Origin: Bolinopsis microptera
Lineage: Eukaryota > Ctenophora > Tentaculata > Lobata > Bolinopsidae
Direction: 5' to 3'
DNA length: 64,000 nucleotides
NCBI RefSeq assembly: GCF_026151205.1
Contig: NC_087081.1
Span: 15,676,837 to 15,740,836 of the forward strand
Below, one piece after another: positions 21,401 through 31,320 of this stretch. Numbering within the stretch: the stretch's first letter is position 1; each line of letters opens with the position of its first letter. The translations under genes were made by a program, and so were the position numbers. The notes under the pieces were generated by a model that was not told the origin of the DNA, searched no databases, and worked only from the letters and a program-made list of their open reading frames with translations.

Positions 21401-24400
21401 GGTGAAAAGTGTCTGTTACTCCTTTAAAAGCCAGTCGGAGGGATACACCAGGAACTGAAATTATGAAAGTTATTATATTATTATATCATGGTTTTGTTGG
21501 GATTAATTTTCTAAACCATCGTATTTCTGGTAACATGTGTACTGTCAGCTCGTGTAACATTTATTTCAATTGAGAGAATTGATTTGAATAGAGAAATGAA
21601 GATGTCGCACTATTGTCTATTATATACACAGCACATCTGCTGCACACAATAAACTCGCTATATTTTATTTAACAAGTCTAAATGTTTAGATCTGTAAAGT
21701 GAGGGAGTGGCCTCACTTTCCAGTTTTGTGTACAGTATATGTAAATTTGTAATTGGAAGCTGTAGTTTCATTCTATTTTTGTCTTTGTGTAAAACTGATG
21801 TTTACATCCTTTGATATTTTACGCTGATTGGTCTTAACCTTGATCACGTGACTCGATAGAAACCCTACTCCATATTATGAGAGAATTGATTTGAATAAAT
21901 CTTATATAGAATTAGTATAAATTATTTACCTGAAATAGCCTCTTTGAATATATCGATTCCACGCTGTTCATAATATTGTGTCATATTCTGGACAGCTTCG
22001 AGAAAGGGCTCCACATCCCTGAGGAGTAGAGCATTAAGATCGTCGAAACAAATTTGGAAATCATTTTACTTAACAGTTATCTTGGTCAAAAAACTCAATT
22101 CGATTTTGTGAACGGACGCAAAGTCATCTTAAAATAGTTCTTGCCTGTTGTTATAGTATGCCAGAAAGTCTCCAAATGTCCAATGATTGTTACTAAACAT
22201 CTCGCTCAGCTTCTCATATCTGTAGTGTCCCACACCTGATATCTGCTGCTGAGATAGCACTGTGTTGTTGTTGAGTCGTGGGTATTGATTTGCGACTTGT
22301 TGCTCCTCAGTTGATAGTCGCTCATCAGGTTTGGGTTCCAAAGTATTGCTACCTTTTAGAGACGAGAAGAAAGCCTCGTATGCAGGGAATGTGCTCGATG
22401 AGAGCTTCTCCAGACTATCAAAATATTCATAAGGGAAAAACGATTTATGAATAGTAGCACCATAGGCCCTCAAGAACTGATCCAGGGAAGTTCCCGCTGC
22501 CAAATAATTCGAAACATCAAGAAACAGAAAATTTTCCGTCGAAATTGCAGAATATGCAGTACCCTTTTTAATGATATATTTTATGACATCTTGACTTTCG
22601 AGTAGATGTACAAACAATTGAGTCTTCATTGTAGGAATATCATATTTCTGTCCGTAAAATGATAGCAGCGGCATCTGCTTTAAGTATTCCTCGAAACATT
22701 GTACGAGGTTTTCGTCATCAATCTCGTCAATGGCCGTCTCATACTCTGAGAAACGATCCTGCATCAGTGTATAAGAAACTTCCGAGATCTCTGTAACCAA
22801 TGCAATAAATCGTTTTACTAGTTCCTTCTCGCTGCCAGTAGAAATCAAACACATGGGTTGCTGATAATTTGGAACATTGGAACAAACTGAGATACTAGCA
22901 AGAAGATGTTTTGAACTAAACTCCACTCTCGCAGAATTTTCAACACCAGTGTCTCGAATCAGTGCACATTCTATATCAAAACAAATTCGATAAGGAAAAT
23001 AACGTAATTCCACTGGAATGTTGATGTCAAAATCTTCTAGTTTATCAAAGATAGTTCTTTTTGCTCCAAAAGCACCCCCAATATAGATGTTCTTAGTGGC
23101 TGCGTCACAGGTGGCCGCATGTCTTTGCAGACGTGCTTTAGTAAAAAACAACTTATTACACTTTTGACACCGGAAACATCGTGAAAATTTGTGCAGGTCA
23201 TTTATGTAACTAAAATGCTCGTTGTGTAAATGTATATTCATAACATCATCTTCTTTTAGGGTCCTAAATATCTGCTCGGTGACTCCCTTTGTGTTCTTCG
23301 AAAAGACCTGGATTCCGATTTTAAAGATTTTTGAAACATTCTCGAGCTCATCCAAAGCAATGCCCTCAAATTCCGAAGCCAAAAGATGTACCGTAGTTAT
23401 GTATTCTTTGAACAGTTCCTTGGTCTTCCTCTCAAGAGCTGTGATTTTTGACCCTTTGAAAAGTGCTAAACATCTAAAGAAACATAACTTATCAGTAAAA
23501 GGTGCTCCTGTTTTAGCATCAGCAACCAAACTGTATAAGCCTTGTACATTCTTGAGGTGGTCTGGGAACTGTCTCGCTGCTCCAATTGGGCAACGCAAAA
23601 TTCTTGAGAGGAAAAATGTCACATTTGTTATTCTAACAAATGTAAACTTGGAACTTGGGTAATGTACATGACTGACCAGATCCACTTCATCAATTTTTTG
23701 TGAGAACTTATGCAAGTCGTTAAGGTTCCCAACAAAAAACGGATCATTGAAAAGAAGCTGGTTGTTCTGTGAGGAATAATAAAAATGTAATGACTGATCC
23801 TCATTGTTCCTTAAAATAAAAGCTAAAGACACCTTCAATTTGAAAGCAGTACTCTGATCCTGAAAAACCATGAAAAGATACTTTTTGATTTCTTCAACTG
23901 AGAGTCGATTTAATTGAAAGTTATATACGGCACTCAGTTTTTTAGACAGTCGATAAGGCTTGATGTACTTTTCATGTCGTATATAGAGCTCTTGGTATTC
24001 TTCTTCTACAACAAAGGTTGGCATCACCAAAGAATCTTTAGATGTGCGAGATGTATCAAGTGGCTGTGCTTCTCTCAAATGCATAGTTCCGTGCTCAATC
24101 TGATTCAAAAAAGGGTACTGCATATGACATATGTCACAGTGAACTATTTGGCAGCTGCTGGATGCTTGATGTTCTTGTAGAGCCAATGGGCTGGAGATGA
24201 CAACACTTGCTTTGCATGTTGGACAGGTTTCACGACGACGTTTGCTCAGGCGGGTGGTTTCGAATGCCTGTAAGGAGGATAAACATTTTACTGTTTGCTG
24301 TCGGACTTAAGAAGAGAAAATCTTAAAATCGTCTTAAAAATATCATTGTATCACTTCAAAAGCAAGCAGACTCATGATAGAACCAAAGCTGACTGGCGTG

Positions 24401-24458
24401 AAATGGTAATAACAGAATGTTCTCATAAATAGTCAAGGCAACTTACTGATGAACTCAT
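18469..24458 (-). CDS. POLB: Protein-primed DNA polymerase B, intron-containing, 11 exons
   Basis: Replicates the element by protein priming. Exons from the 5' end (minus strand): 24447-24458, 22145-24267, 21930-22018, 21248-21454, 20843-21074, 20689-20724, 19891-20534, 19625-19764, 19341-19497, 18914-19057, 18469-18782. They total 4098 bases, or 1365 codons plus stop, with consistent phases and no internal stop. The N-terminus has CxxC/His clusters. A zinc-finger-like segment (CQKCNK...H...C) lies near residue 370, ExoI (CFDIECA) near 432 and ExoII (SFYGQKYD) near 540. Polymerase motif A (ANALYLW) is at the start of exon 5. Motif B spans the exon 7/8 junction. The motif C aspartates span exon 9/10. 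Two introns use GC donors (at 22144 and 19890). The first coding exon is only 12 bases and is the least certain. Confidence 0.88.
21591..21877 (-). mobile_element. 287-bp insertion in PolB intron 3 with 20-bp target duplication
   Basis: The insert is flanked by identical 20-bp copies of TGAGAGAATTGATTTGAATA at 21571-21590 and 21878-21897. Its reverse complement matches the repeat at about 7095-7382, from the TATCGAGTCACGTGATCAAGG region to GACATCTTCATTTCTC. It is shorter at that 5' end. A long perfect duplication with 5' shortening suggests target-primed insertion of a SINE-like sequence, although no poly-A tail or tRNA-like head is visible. Confidence 0.7.
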
Positions 24459-24563
24459 AGTCACGAATACGAAGGTTAGAGGTACGAAAGATCACGAAGT
24501 AACTCAAAAACAAACTGTTAAAAATTACTTGGAGTAATAGAGATAGAACTGAATGGTAACGTT

Positions 24564-25103
24564 ATAAATTGAACAACTGTACAATTAGAACATACAAAGA
24601 GGTTTTGGTATCATCTCTCACTTTTCCTTGCAAAGAGAAACTTTTAGGAGAAACCGATCCAAACATTATACTTATAGTTGCATGTGACACTGTATCACTT
24701 TCTATATTAATATAGAAGCCGCATGAGAGTGCAGTATAAGTGATTATAAATACCAAGCTCGTTGGACCAGGTGAGCTCCCATGCTTGTGAAACTAAATGT
24801 GAATTTGCGTGTGATGTGAGTGTAACTGTAAAATAAAAGATATAAACATTGGTCTCTTACTTATTAAAGTGCTCGTCTGTTGAGCTAGTTGTCTCATCTC
24901 TCACTTTTCCTTGCAAAGAGAAGTCTTTAGGAGAAACTCAACCAATCAGACACAGCTTTTTGACCCACGTGATATGCTCCTTGGTCACGTGACAGGTTTC
25001 AATAGCCAACTAGACACTGTTCTGCAGCTCACGTGACGGTTCTAAACCAATCAGAAGGTCGAGCAGAATATATACTGTTTCGGGGTGAGATTCAACCCTG
25101 ATA
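24564..25103 (-). repeat. Polinton right terminal inverted repeat
   Basis: Reverse complement of the left arm, ending ...GGGTGAGATTCAACCCTGATA. It retains three CACGTG hexamers (about 24966, 24983, 25030) and flanking CCAATCAG boxes that the left arm has lost or altered. It includes both copies of the GCAAGGAAAAGTGAGAG-type motif (here reversed, near 24617-24650 and 24898-24940). Confidence 0.9.
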
Positions 25104-25780
25104 TACTACTGCGATGCACTACTGGGTCGCGCGCGCATCAAATAATGCTTCTCGCAACCACTTCGGTAGATCGGCGAGATGCACCATTGTGCCTCACCGA
25201 GCTGCGAAGGATTGACATCGTGAATCAATTGAATTACAGATACAAGTTAAGTTCTACGGCAATTGAACTGAATTTCAAGTGTTTCCCAATTCCCGTATTT
25301 GATGCATAATTTATCAATATTATTATCATGAAGATTGAAGTGAGCTGATTGGAGCTTATACTTAAATTTATAGTAAATGTGAAATGGAAATCTAGCGTCC
25401 GCCAAAACGAAACAACGGGCGCAATTCTTGTTTACATGGTTTTTAACTTTAAAGCACCTGAATAATATGGCGATTTTGGGTTTTTTTACCTAATTTCGTA
25501 TAACTATTATAAATGTATAACATGCTGGCGGCTGCGCAAAATAGTGGCGCGTATTTTGCGCAAATCTCTCAAAAACATCCACATAACTATTTTTTATTCC
25601 TATCATCTTTAACATTGAATTATAATGTTTTGAACTTAAATATACCTGCTGAACTAATTTCGATGAGTCTTATAATGCTTTGTAGGTTTACAACCCGAGT
25701 TGGACTCGTCGACGGTCCCTAATATACGGAACAAATATTCTACGAGTATCACCCGTTAAATAATGCCTGAAAAACAATAA
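25104..25780. other. Right flank of the Polinton, no gene
   Basis: No supported coding region. Positions 25131-25171 resemble 5471-5517 on the other side of the Polinton (GCATCAAATAAT, TCGCAACCA, CTTCGGTA in order), so the element is flanked by related host repeats. The short open frames here lack recognisable domains. Confidence 0.45.
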
Positions 25781-25810
25781 AGGAGATATATATACATATC
25801 ACCGGAGACT

Positions 25811-25951
25811 CGCGGGCGGAACAAAATATTGCACGCGCACGCGCGTGCAATATTTCATATGTCCCCGAGGGCGCTAGCCCGAGGAGGACATATTTTCGTA
25901 TAGCACGGAGGGCCCATCGGGCCCGAGTGCTATACGATTTTTCCGCCCGCG
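25811..25951. other. Cloverleaf-like cluster of three hairpins in an outer stem
   Basis: An 11-bp perfect outer stem (CGCGGGCGGAA at 25811-25821 with its complement at 25941-25951) encloses three hairpins. Hairpin 1 has 14-bp perfect arms (25824-25837 / 25842-25855). Hairpin 2 has 8-bp arms (25857-25864 / 25886-25893) and an inner GGGC/GCCC stem. Hairpin 3 has 10-bp arms (25897-25906 / 25927-25936) and an inner GGGCCC/GGGCCC stem. Hairpins 2 and 3 both carry GA/GA internal loops. It could be a structured RNA, a cruciform-forming DNA site or a transposon end. None is recognised. Confidence 0.75.
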
Positions 25952-26639
25952 GGTCGAGGTGATGTGGATTATATCCACCAGCGGGCGTTTTACAGTTAAT
26001 ATATAATCTTATAAATAAACAATGGAGCTTGTATAAAAGTCAACTCTAGAAAAGGTCGCCACTAATTGTTGTAACCATGGTAACACGTCACGTGTTCAAT
26101 GTAAGCCAATCATAAAGGGCTGTGTCGTATATAGGGGCTGGAGATAAGAGATCCAGACTGGCACTGCATTCCTGGGCCGTGAGAATAATGAATGTAATGT
26201 CAGTGACGATGAATATCAATAATAGGGGGATTATTATAGTGCTGATGTGTATTAAATGTAGTGTGTTATAATAACTTAGATATAAATCAAAGTATCATGT
26301 CATCTGCTCACGAGCTGCATGAGCAGCCCTACCGGACACAAAAATAAAATATATATATCTCCGTGCTATGAAAATATTTTAGAGAACTCCGGGCTATATT
26401 GCTACTGGTCAAATTAAATGTCACTTGTTAGCGGGCTATATCATGAGCGGGCTGTAGAGATATCGGGCCCTTTGACAGCGGGCTGGTGAGAGCCCGCTAT
26501 GCGAAAAAGCGCACGCTGGTGGATATAATAATATAGGGGGTAAATAGTATTGTGAATATAATGGCAACGGTAATGCTTGCCAGTATTGTGATTGTGAACA
26601 TTTTTTATCAAAACATATTTTTGAAATATTTAAAAATTT
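25952..26639. repeat. Palindrome-rich tail of the cloverleaf region
   Basis: ATTATATCCACCAGCG near 25969-25984 is repeated inverted near 26510-26526. CTCCGTGCTAT near 26371-26381 complements part of hairpin 3 at 25898-25911. GCGGGCT words recur between 26400 and 26500, partly as hairpins around GGGCCC. These links suggest 25.78-26.53 kb is one repeat unit. No protein-coding gene is seen. Confidence 0.5.
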
Positions 26640-29600
26640 ACTAATTATTTATATTATTATTATCTAACTTTTAAAACAATCTCGAAATAGTAAAGAAACA
26701 TCTTAAGAGACTGATAAGTGCCCAAAAAAACATAACAGTTCTCTGAAAAATAAAGGTTAATTATGAGGTAAATAATTTTCTCCACAAAACTCTGTTAGAG
26801 GCAGTAGCCCTAAGATCATAAAGATCATTAATATCACGTAATGGTAGGTTTCTTTTATTCAAATCATTTATAATAAACTTTAAAAGATTACTTTGGTGTC
26901 GACCAACACGTCCTTTCATGGTAAATAACGCATTAACAGCAAATTGAAGAGCTCTCTGAGCTGGTGATGAGCAGTCACTGCGAAGGACATGTCCCAGCAT
27001 TTTCCAGCGAGCATATGTCACTCGCTCTGACAACGGTGTTACACCACAGCGTTCATATAGTGCTTTATTACTGATAATAATGGGATAAGTCATCTTCAAT
27101 ATTTGACGCAGGTGTCTTCTATGACATGCATCAAGTTTGTCAAATAGGTTCTGAGGGGTAGCCCAGCTATTGCAGTTATAGAGCATAACAGATGTAACGT
27201 ATGCTTCGTATATCTTAATCTTGGTCTTCAGATTAATCTTAGATCCTTGCATCCAAACTTTCTTGTATTTTTCGAATGCAACATTTCCAAGGATTATACG
27301 ATGCTGTATGTCTTCTTTACTACATAGCTTAGAGCCTAGGGACACACACTTCCTCCAAGGTTCTCTATTTCTTAGAGGTTCTCCTTTTTCGTCCTTCTCA
27401 CTACTTCCAGCCAGATAACACTTTACAAACTCGGTTTTAGATTCATTTACAAACAAATTCCATTCTGAGAGAATTTCCTTGCAAATTGGAAGGAGCTGGT
27501 GTAGCGAATCCTCATCTTCATCAGCAAAGTCAACATAACCAGAATATTCCCATTCTAAAGGGAGGGAGCTTGGGGGGATTTGGGCGTAGATGTATAACAA
27601 CAACTCTAAGGTGGTAGAGTGCTCCAGCTAAGTACATGGTAAACAGCGAGCCAGACAAACAGTCACCTTGAAAGGCTCCTATTGTGACTTCGAACTCTCC
27701 TGATGTCGTCTTTTTGATCTTAATTCTGAGCTTGGTGTTAGCGAGTAGATATCTAACTAGTCTTATGTCATCTTCTGAGCATCCTGCATCTTCGAGTAGC
27801 CTGAGGATAGTTGACCGATGTATTGTGTCGAAGGCTGATGACATGTCTATCCCCATTTTACTAAACTCCCAATGTTTCTCCTTGACAACAGAAATAAGAA
27901 CCCTTTGTGTCCAGACAATATTCGAGCAGCTGTGTCCTGATTTATAGGCATTCTGCCATGGCCCAGTGTAGTCTGCTATCTGTTGTTGAATACGCTGGAG
28001 TGTTATCATGGAAAGGATTTTCCTAGTTCCATTGAGAAGGCATAAGGGACGCAGACTCTTAACTGGTCCTTTTGGTTTTCCAGGCTTCTGTAGGGGGGTA
28101 AGATATCCCTCAGTGAACGATTGAACGTGCTCTTGTTTTTCAAAGGACTCATTGATAAGTGATGCAAACTTCATGTAGAAAGAAGGAGGTGCATACTTAA
28201 GGAATTCGTTAGGGAGGTTGTCAGGACCAACGGCTTTACCGTTCTTTAGTTTCTTGGCTGCTGTCTCAACTTCAAGTGCAGTTATAGGCGTATCTAATGG
28301 CTTAGCAGCTCCAACAAAAGGTTCTAGTGGGGGTTCTGGGCCTGTGTAATGTTCCATGAACCAGTTCTTGACTATGTCTGCCTTATCTTCGTCATTTAGA
28401 GCAAGTTCTTCTGTTTCTGGTAGGAATACTGAAATAGGAGGAGTGTCCTTTGTGCTTGAAATTGCTCTGGTTGCTTCGAACATTCTTCTGGTATCATCAG
28501 TGGAGTTGATCGTCTCAGCTAGAAGGTCGGCATGAGCGGTTTCAAGTGTAATAAGGCGCTTTGCAATGTCATTCTTGAGTCTGTTGATTTCCTTACGCAG
28601 GATAGTTCTGTCACGCATTTTGTTGTCGTTTAAATGTTGTAGTAATTGGTGTCTCTTTTCTGACATAGAGACGACTTGTGGGTCTGATGTTCTGTGACGT
28701 TTGGCTGTGTTTCTTTTCATACCCACTGTTTCAGATGCAGCAATTTTAACCGCCTCGAAAAGGTTGTTAAAACTTTCAGTGACTGACTGGGCAGATGTAT
28801 CAGTTTCAATCTTCTGAGCAGCATTTTGTTGAAAAGAACTTTGAACATCTTTGCTACAAACCAATGAGTTGGTGTTGTACTGCTTGACTTTGTGTTTGGC
28901 AGTACTGTAAAGTTTGTAACGTTTACTGAGGTCAAAAGTTGCTTTTACAATTTTGTGATCAGATTGAAGTTTTGCACCAGCGTAAGACCTAGCGTCAACA
29001 AGCAGAGGGGTACTTCTAGATCTACATAAAACATAATCAATTTGAGAAAACCAGGGTACAGACTTTTTGGATCTACGGTCTTTAATCCATCCTGTAAAAG
29101 TGTTGGTGTGTCTGCTCGCATGTGAAAATGCAGTGTTAGCTGCATAGAGTCCATTAGTGATCATGAAAGCTAGCAACCTTTCGCCATTTTCGTTACGCCG
29201 ACCAATACCATGTCTTCCCATGTTAGTTTGAAGACCACTTTCAAAATCTGATTTACTCCGTTTCCCTAGCCTAGCATTAAAATCACCCAAGATGAAAAGT
29301 TCATGTCTGGCAGGAATTCTGATAGCTTCCTGGAGCTCACAGTAAAACTCATCAGCAATGCGTGGGTTCTGTATAGGTTTGACATTAGTTGGACTGTAGC
29401 AGTTTATAATACGGGCTTTCAGTGATGGTTTCCCATGACACTTTGATGGTAGAGAAAGGTCCATGTATGCTACTCTGTCACTGATTTGATGGTACGAGAC
29501 AACATTTGATACAAATTTACTGTTGATAATAAAACCGAGTCCGCCATGCCAAGACAACTTCTGGTTAAACAAAAGAAGCCTGTGGTTGCCGGGTATAACA

Positions 29601-29868
29601 GTGTCTGAGTGTTTAGACACCTTAGTTTCTTGGAGGGCTATAACATCCAAGTTGTATCTGTTGCAATCATTTGCAGCTAGATGCTGCGAGTGTTCCTGAC
29701 TAATGCCTCTAACATTCCATGTGGCGAAGTGGAGAGATGCCACCGTGAAAAAACCGAACAAAACAAAGCGGAAGAGAAGAACTGTAGGCTTCATGGAAGC
29801 GTCAGACGTTCTGGTCGTAATAGTTACTCCCATGCGTGCCCGTCACAGCAACACACCATCCTTATTTA
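26640..29868 (-). mobile_element. Non-LTR retrotransposon (APE-type, RTE-like LINE), near full length
   Basis: A ~3.2-kb minus-strand element with a single endonuclease-reverse transcriptase coding region and short ends. After the coding region the 3' side runs into an ATA/ATAA-rich tail (about 26640-26670). The 5' side ends near 29868, next to a TTAATTAATTAAATAA stretch. Clade is inferred from the one-ORF organisation and C-terminal sequence. Clear target duplications were not found because both flanks are AT-rich. Confidence 0.75.
26761..29833 (-). pseudogene. LINE endonuclease/reverse transcriptase, frame-broken
   Basis: The 5' piece (27530-29833) begins with an apurinic-type endonuclease fold (FATWNVRGIS, then ALQETKVS and LGDFNARLGK). 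It proceeds to reverse-transcriptase motifs (NGTRKILSMITLQRIQQQ, GIDMSSAFDTIHRSTIL, GAFQGDCLSG). A frame change near 27600 shifts the rest into 26761-27603, which holds the thumb and C-terminal region (LFVNESKTEFV, LGNVAFEKYKKVW, YNCNSWATP). In related elements the catalytic box after EWEY reads ADD. Here that place reads SGY, so the two aspartates are missing. This copy should be inactive. Confidence 0.85.
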
Positions 29869-30053
29869 ATTAATTAAATAATTTATTTTTGAAAAAGTTG
29901 TATAAGAAAAAGGTGTTCTTCTTTGTTTCCTAAACACACTGCTTTAAACTAGAATCTTCTAGAATATTCAGAACGTGACTTATTTGCCATTTGCGGAAAA
30001 CCAAACCTTGGTGACGTCAAGTAAACAGTAATTACTTTATCCAACTTTGTTAA

Positions 30054-30705
30054 TATTTAGTTGGAAATTAAGTAGGTACTGCAGAGCGATAGAGGACTTT
30101 ATTTAGTTGGAAATTATGTAGGTACTGCAGAGTGATAGAGGACTTTATTTAGTCGGAAATTATTATTAAGTAGGTACTGCAGAGCGACAGAGGACTTTAT
30201 TTAGTCGGAAATTAAGTAGGTACTGCAGAGCGACAGAGGACTTTATTTAGTCGGTAATTAAGTAGGTACTGCAGAGCGACAGAGGACTTTATTTAGTCGG
30301 AAATTAAGTAGGTACTGCAGAGCGACAGAGGACTTTATATAGTCGGAAATTAAGTAGGTACTGCAGAGCGACAGAGGACTTTATTTAGTCGGAAATTATG
30401 TAGGTACTGCAGAGTGCAGAGCGACAGAGGACTTTATTTAGTCGGAAATTAAGTAGGTACTGCAGAGCGATAGAGGACTTTATTTAGTTGGAAATATGTA
30501 GGTACTGCAGAGCGACAGAGGACTTTATTTAGTCGGAAATTAAGTAGGTACTGCAGAGCGATAGAGGACTTTATTTAGTTGGAAATATGTAGGTACTGCA
30601 GAGCGACAGAGGACTTTATTTAGTCGGAAATTAAGTAGGTACTGCAGAGCGACAGAGGACTTTATTTAGTTGGAAATTATGTAGGTACTGCAGAGTGATA
30701 GAGGG
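30054..30705. repeat. 47-bp minisatellite, 14 units
   Basis: Tandem units of the type TCGGAAATTAAGTAGGTACTG...AGAGGACTTTATTTAG. Variants alternate (TTGG/TCGG starts, GCGACAG/GCGATAG centres), and a few have small insertions such as at 30168 and 30411. The alternating variants near 30470-30600 suggest higher-order duplication. No coding role. Confidence 0.9.
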
Positions 30706-31061
30706 CTCAGATTCCACGTGCCCACTACCAATTACGTCGGTTCTAAAATTAAAAGCACAATCGACTAGGTTTGAGGTAACTCAAAAAATTCGTAGGAAAA
30801 TGCAAAATTAGCCGTTCTCCAAGAATATTCTACTTAAGAAAAAGGTTGGTGCCGAGTACCGGTCATTTCAGCCCTGGTACTACCTGATCCAAAGTTACCA
30901 TATACGGTAACAAAGTAGACCCCCCTGACAACAGGCCACGTGGCTACTGATTACAGTAAATAATCCAGGAAATGAGCCGAGTGGTCCGGCTACTAACAGG
31001 GGGCACTTCAGTCAATCAAATATAAACTATCATGTGCACGCGATACACAGATACACAGATC
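30706..31061. other. Intergenic, no gene seen
   Basis: No coding feature. Contains CACGTG at about 30716 and GCCACGTGGC at about 30938. Confidence 0.4.
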
Positions 31062-31320
31062 ACTGATCACCGTGATGAACTCTAGCATGTCACGTGACCA
31101 GTTCCTGCTAGCTCATTGGACCGTGCCGCGCTGAGCTAATCTAGCTTGTTTTGGTCGGACGAAACACTCAAACCAATCAAATGCTGAGTAGCGTTGTCAC
31201 GTGCTGGCGGTCTGCCAATATGGTTGGAGGTGTTGTGTCACGTGGGCGGTGTGGACCAATCAGAGGAGAGGAGCGTTGTGAGCATGCAATGAATGTCAGG
31301 CGGTCCGTGTTTTATACGCA
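31062..31320 (+). promoter_or_regulatory. CACGTG/CCAAT cluster, candidate promoter
   Basis: Three CACGTG hexamers (about 31091, 31198, 31239) alternate with CCAAT or ATTGG words (about 31117, 31174, 31215, 31255). A TTTTATACG TATA-like word follows near 31310. Spacing resembles NF-Y plus bHLH-type promoter grammar. The small open frame starting at 31151 overlaps this and lacks any domain, so no product is called. Confidence 0.35.

Larger units (their letters stand above)
6131..25103. mobile_element. Polinton/Maverick (adintovirus-like) transposon, ~19 kb
   Basis: A large self-synthesising DNA element bounded by ~540-bp inverted repeats. It carries the diagnostic Polinton set: retroviral-type integrase, A32-like packaging ATPase, adenain-like cysteine protease, minor and major capsid proteins on the plus strand, and protein-primed DNA polymerase B on the minus strand. 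The late genes are contiguous, overlapping or tightly spaced. The polymerase frame is intact across introns. The integrase is frame-broken and the left-arm genes (about 9.98-11.9 kb) are decayed, so autonomous mobility is unlikely for this copy. The expected 6-bp target duplication could not be identified next to the outermost shared bases. Confidence 0.93.

Noticed and set aside
23222-23662. Plus-strand open frame opposite the polymerase
   Set aside because: It is the antisense shadow of the large PolB exon, whose domains and splice structure are convincing.
30054-30705. Regular repeats considered as a CRISPR array
   Set aside because: Units are head-to-tail with no unique spacers, and the window is eukaryotic; it is a minisatellite.
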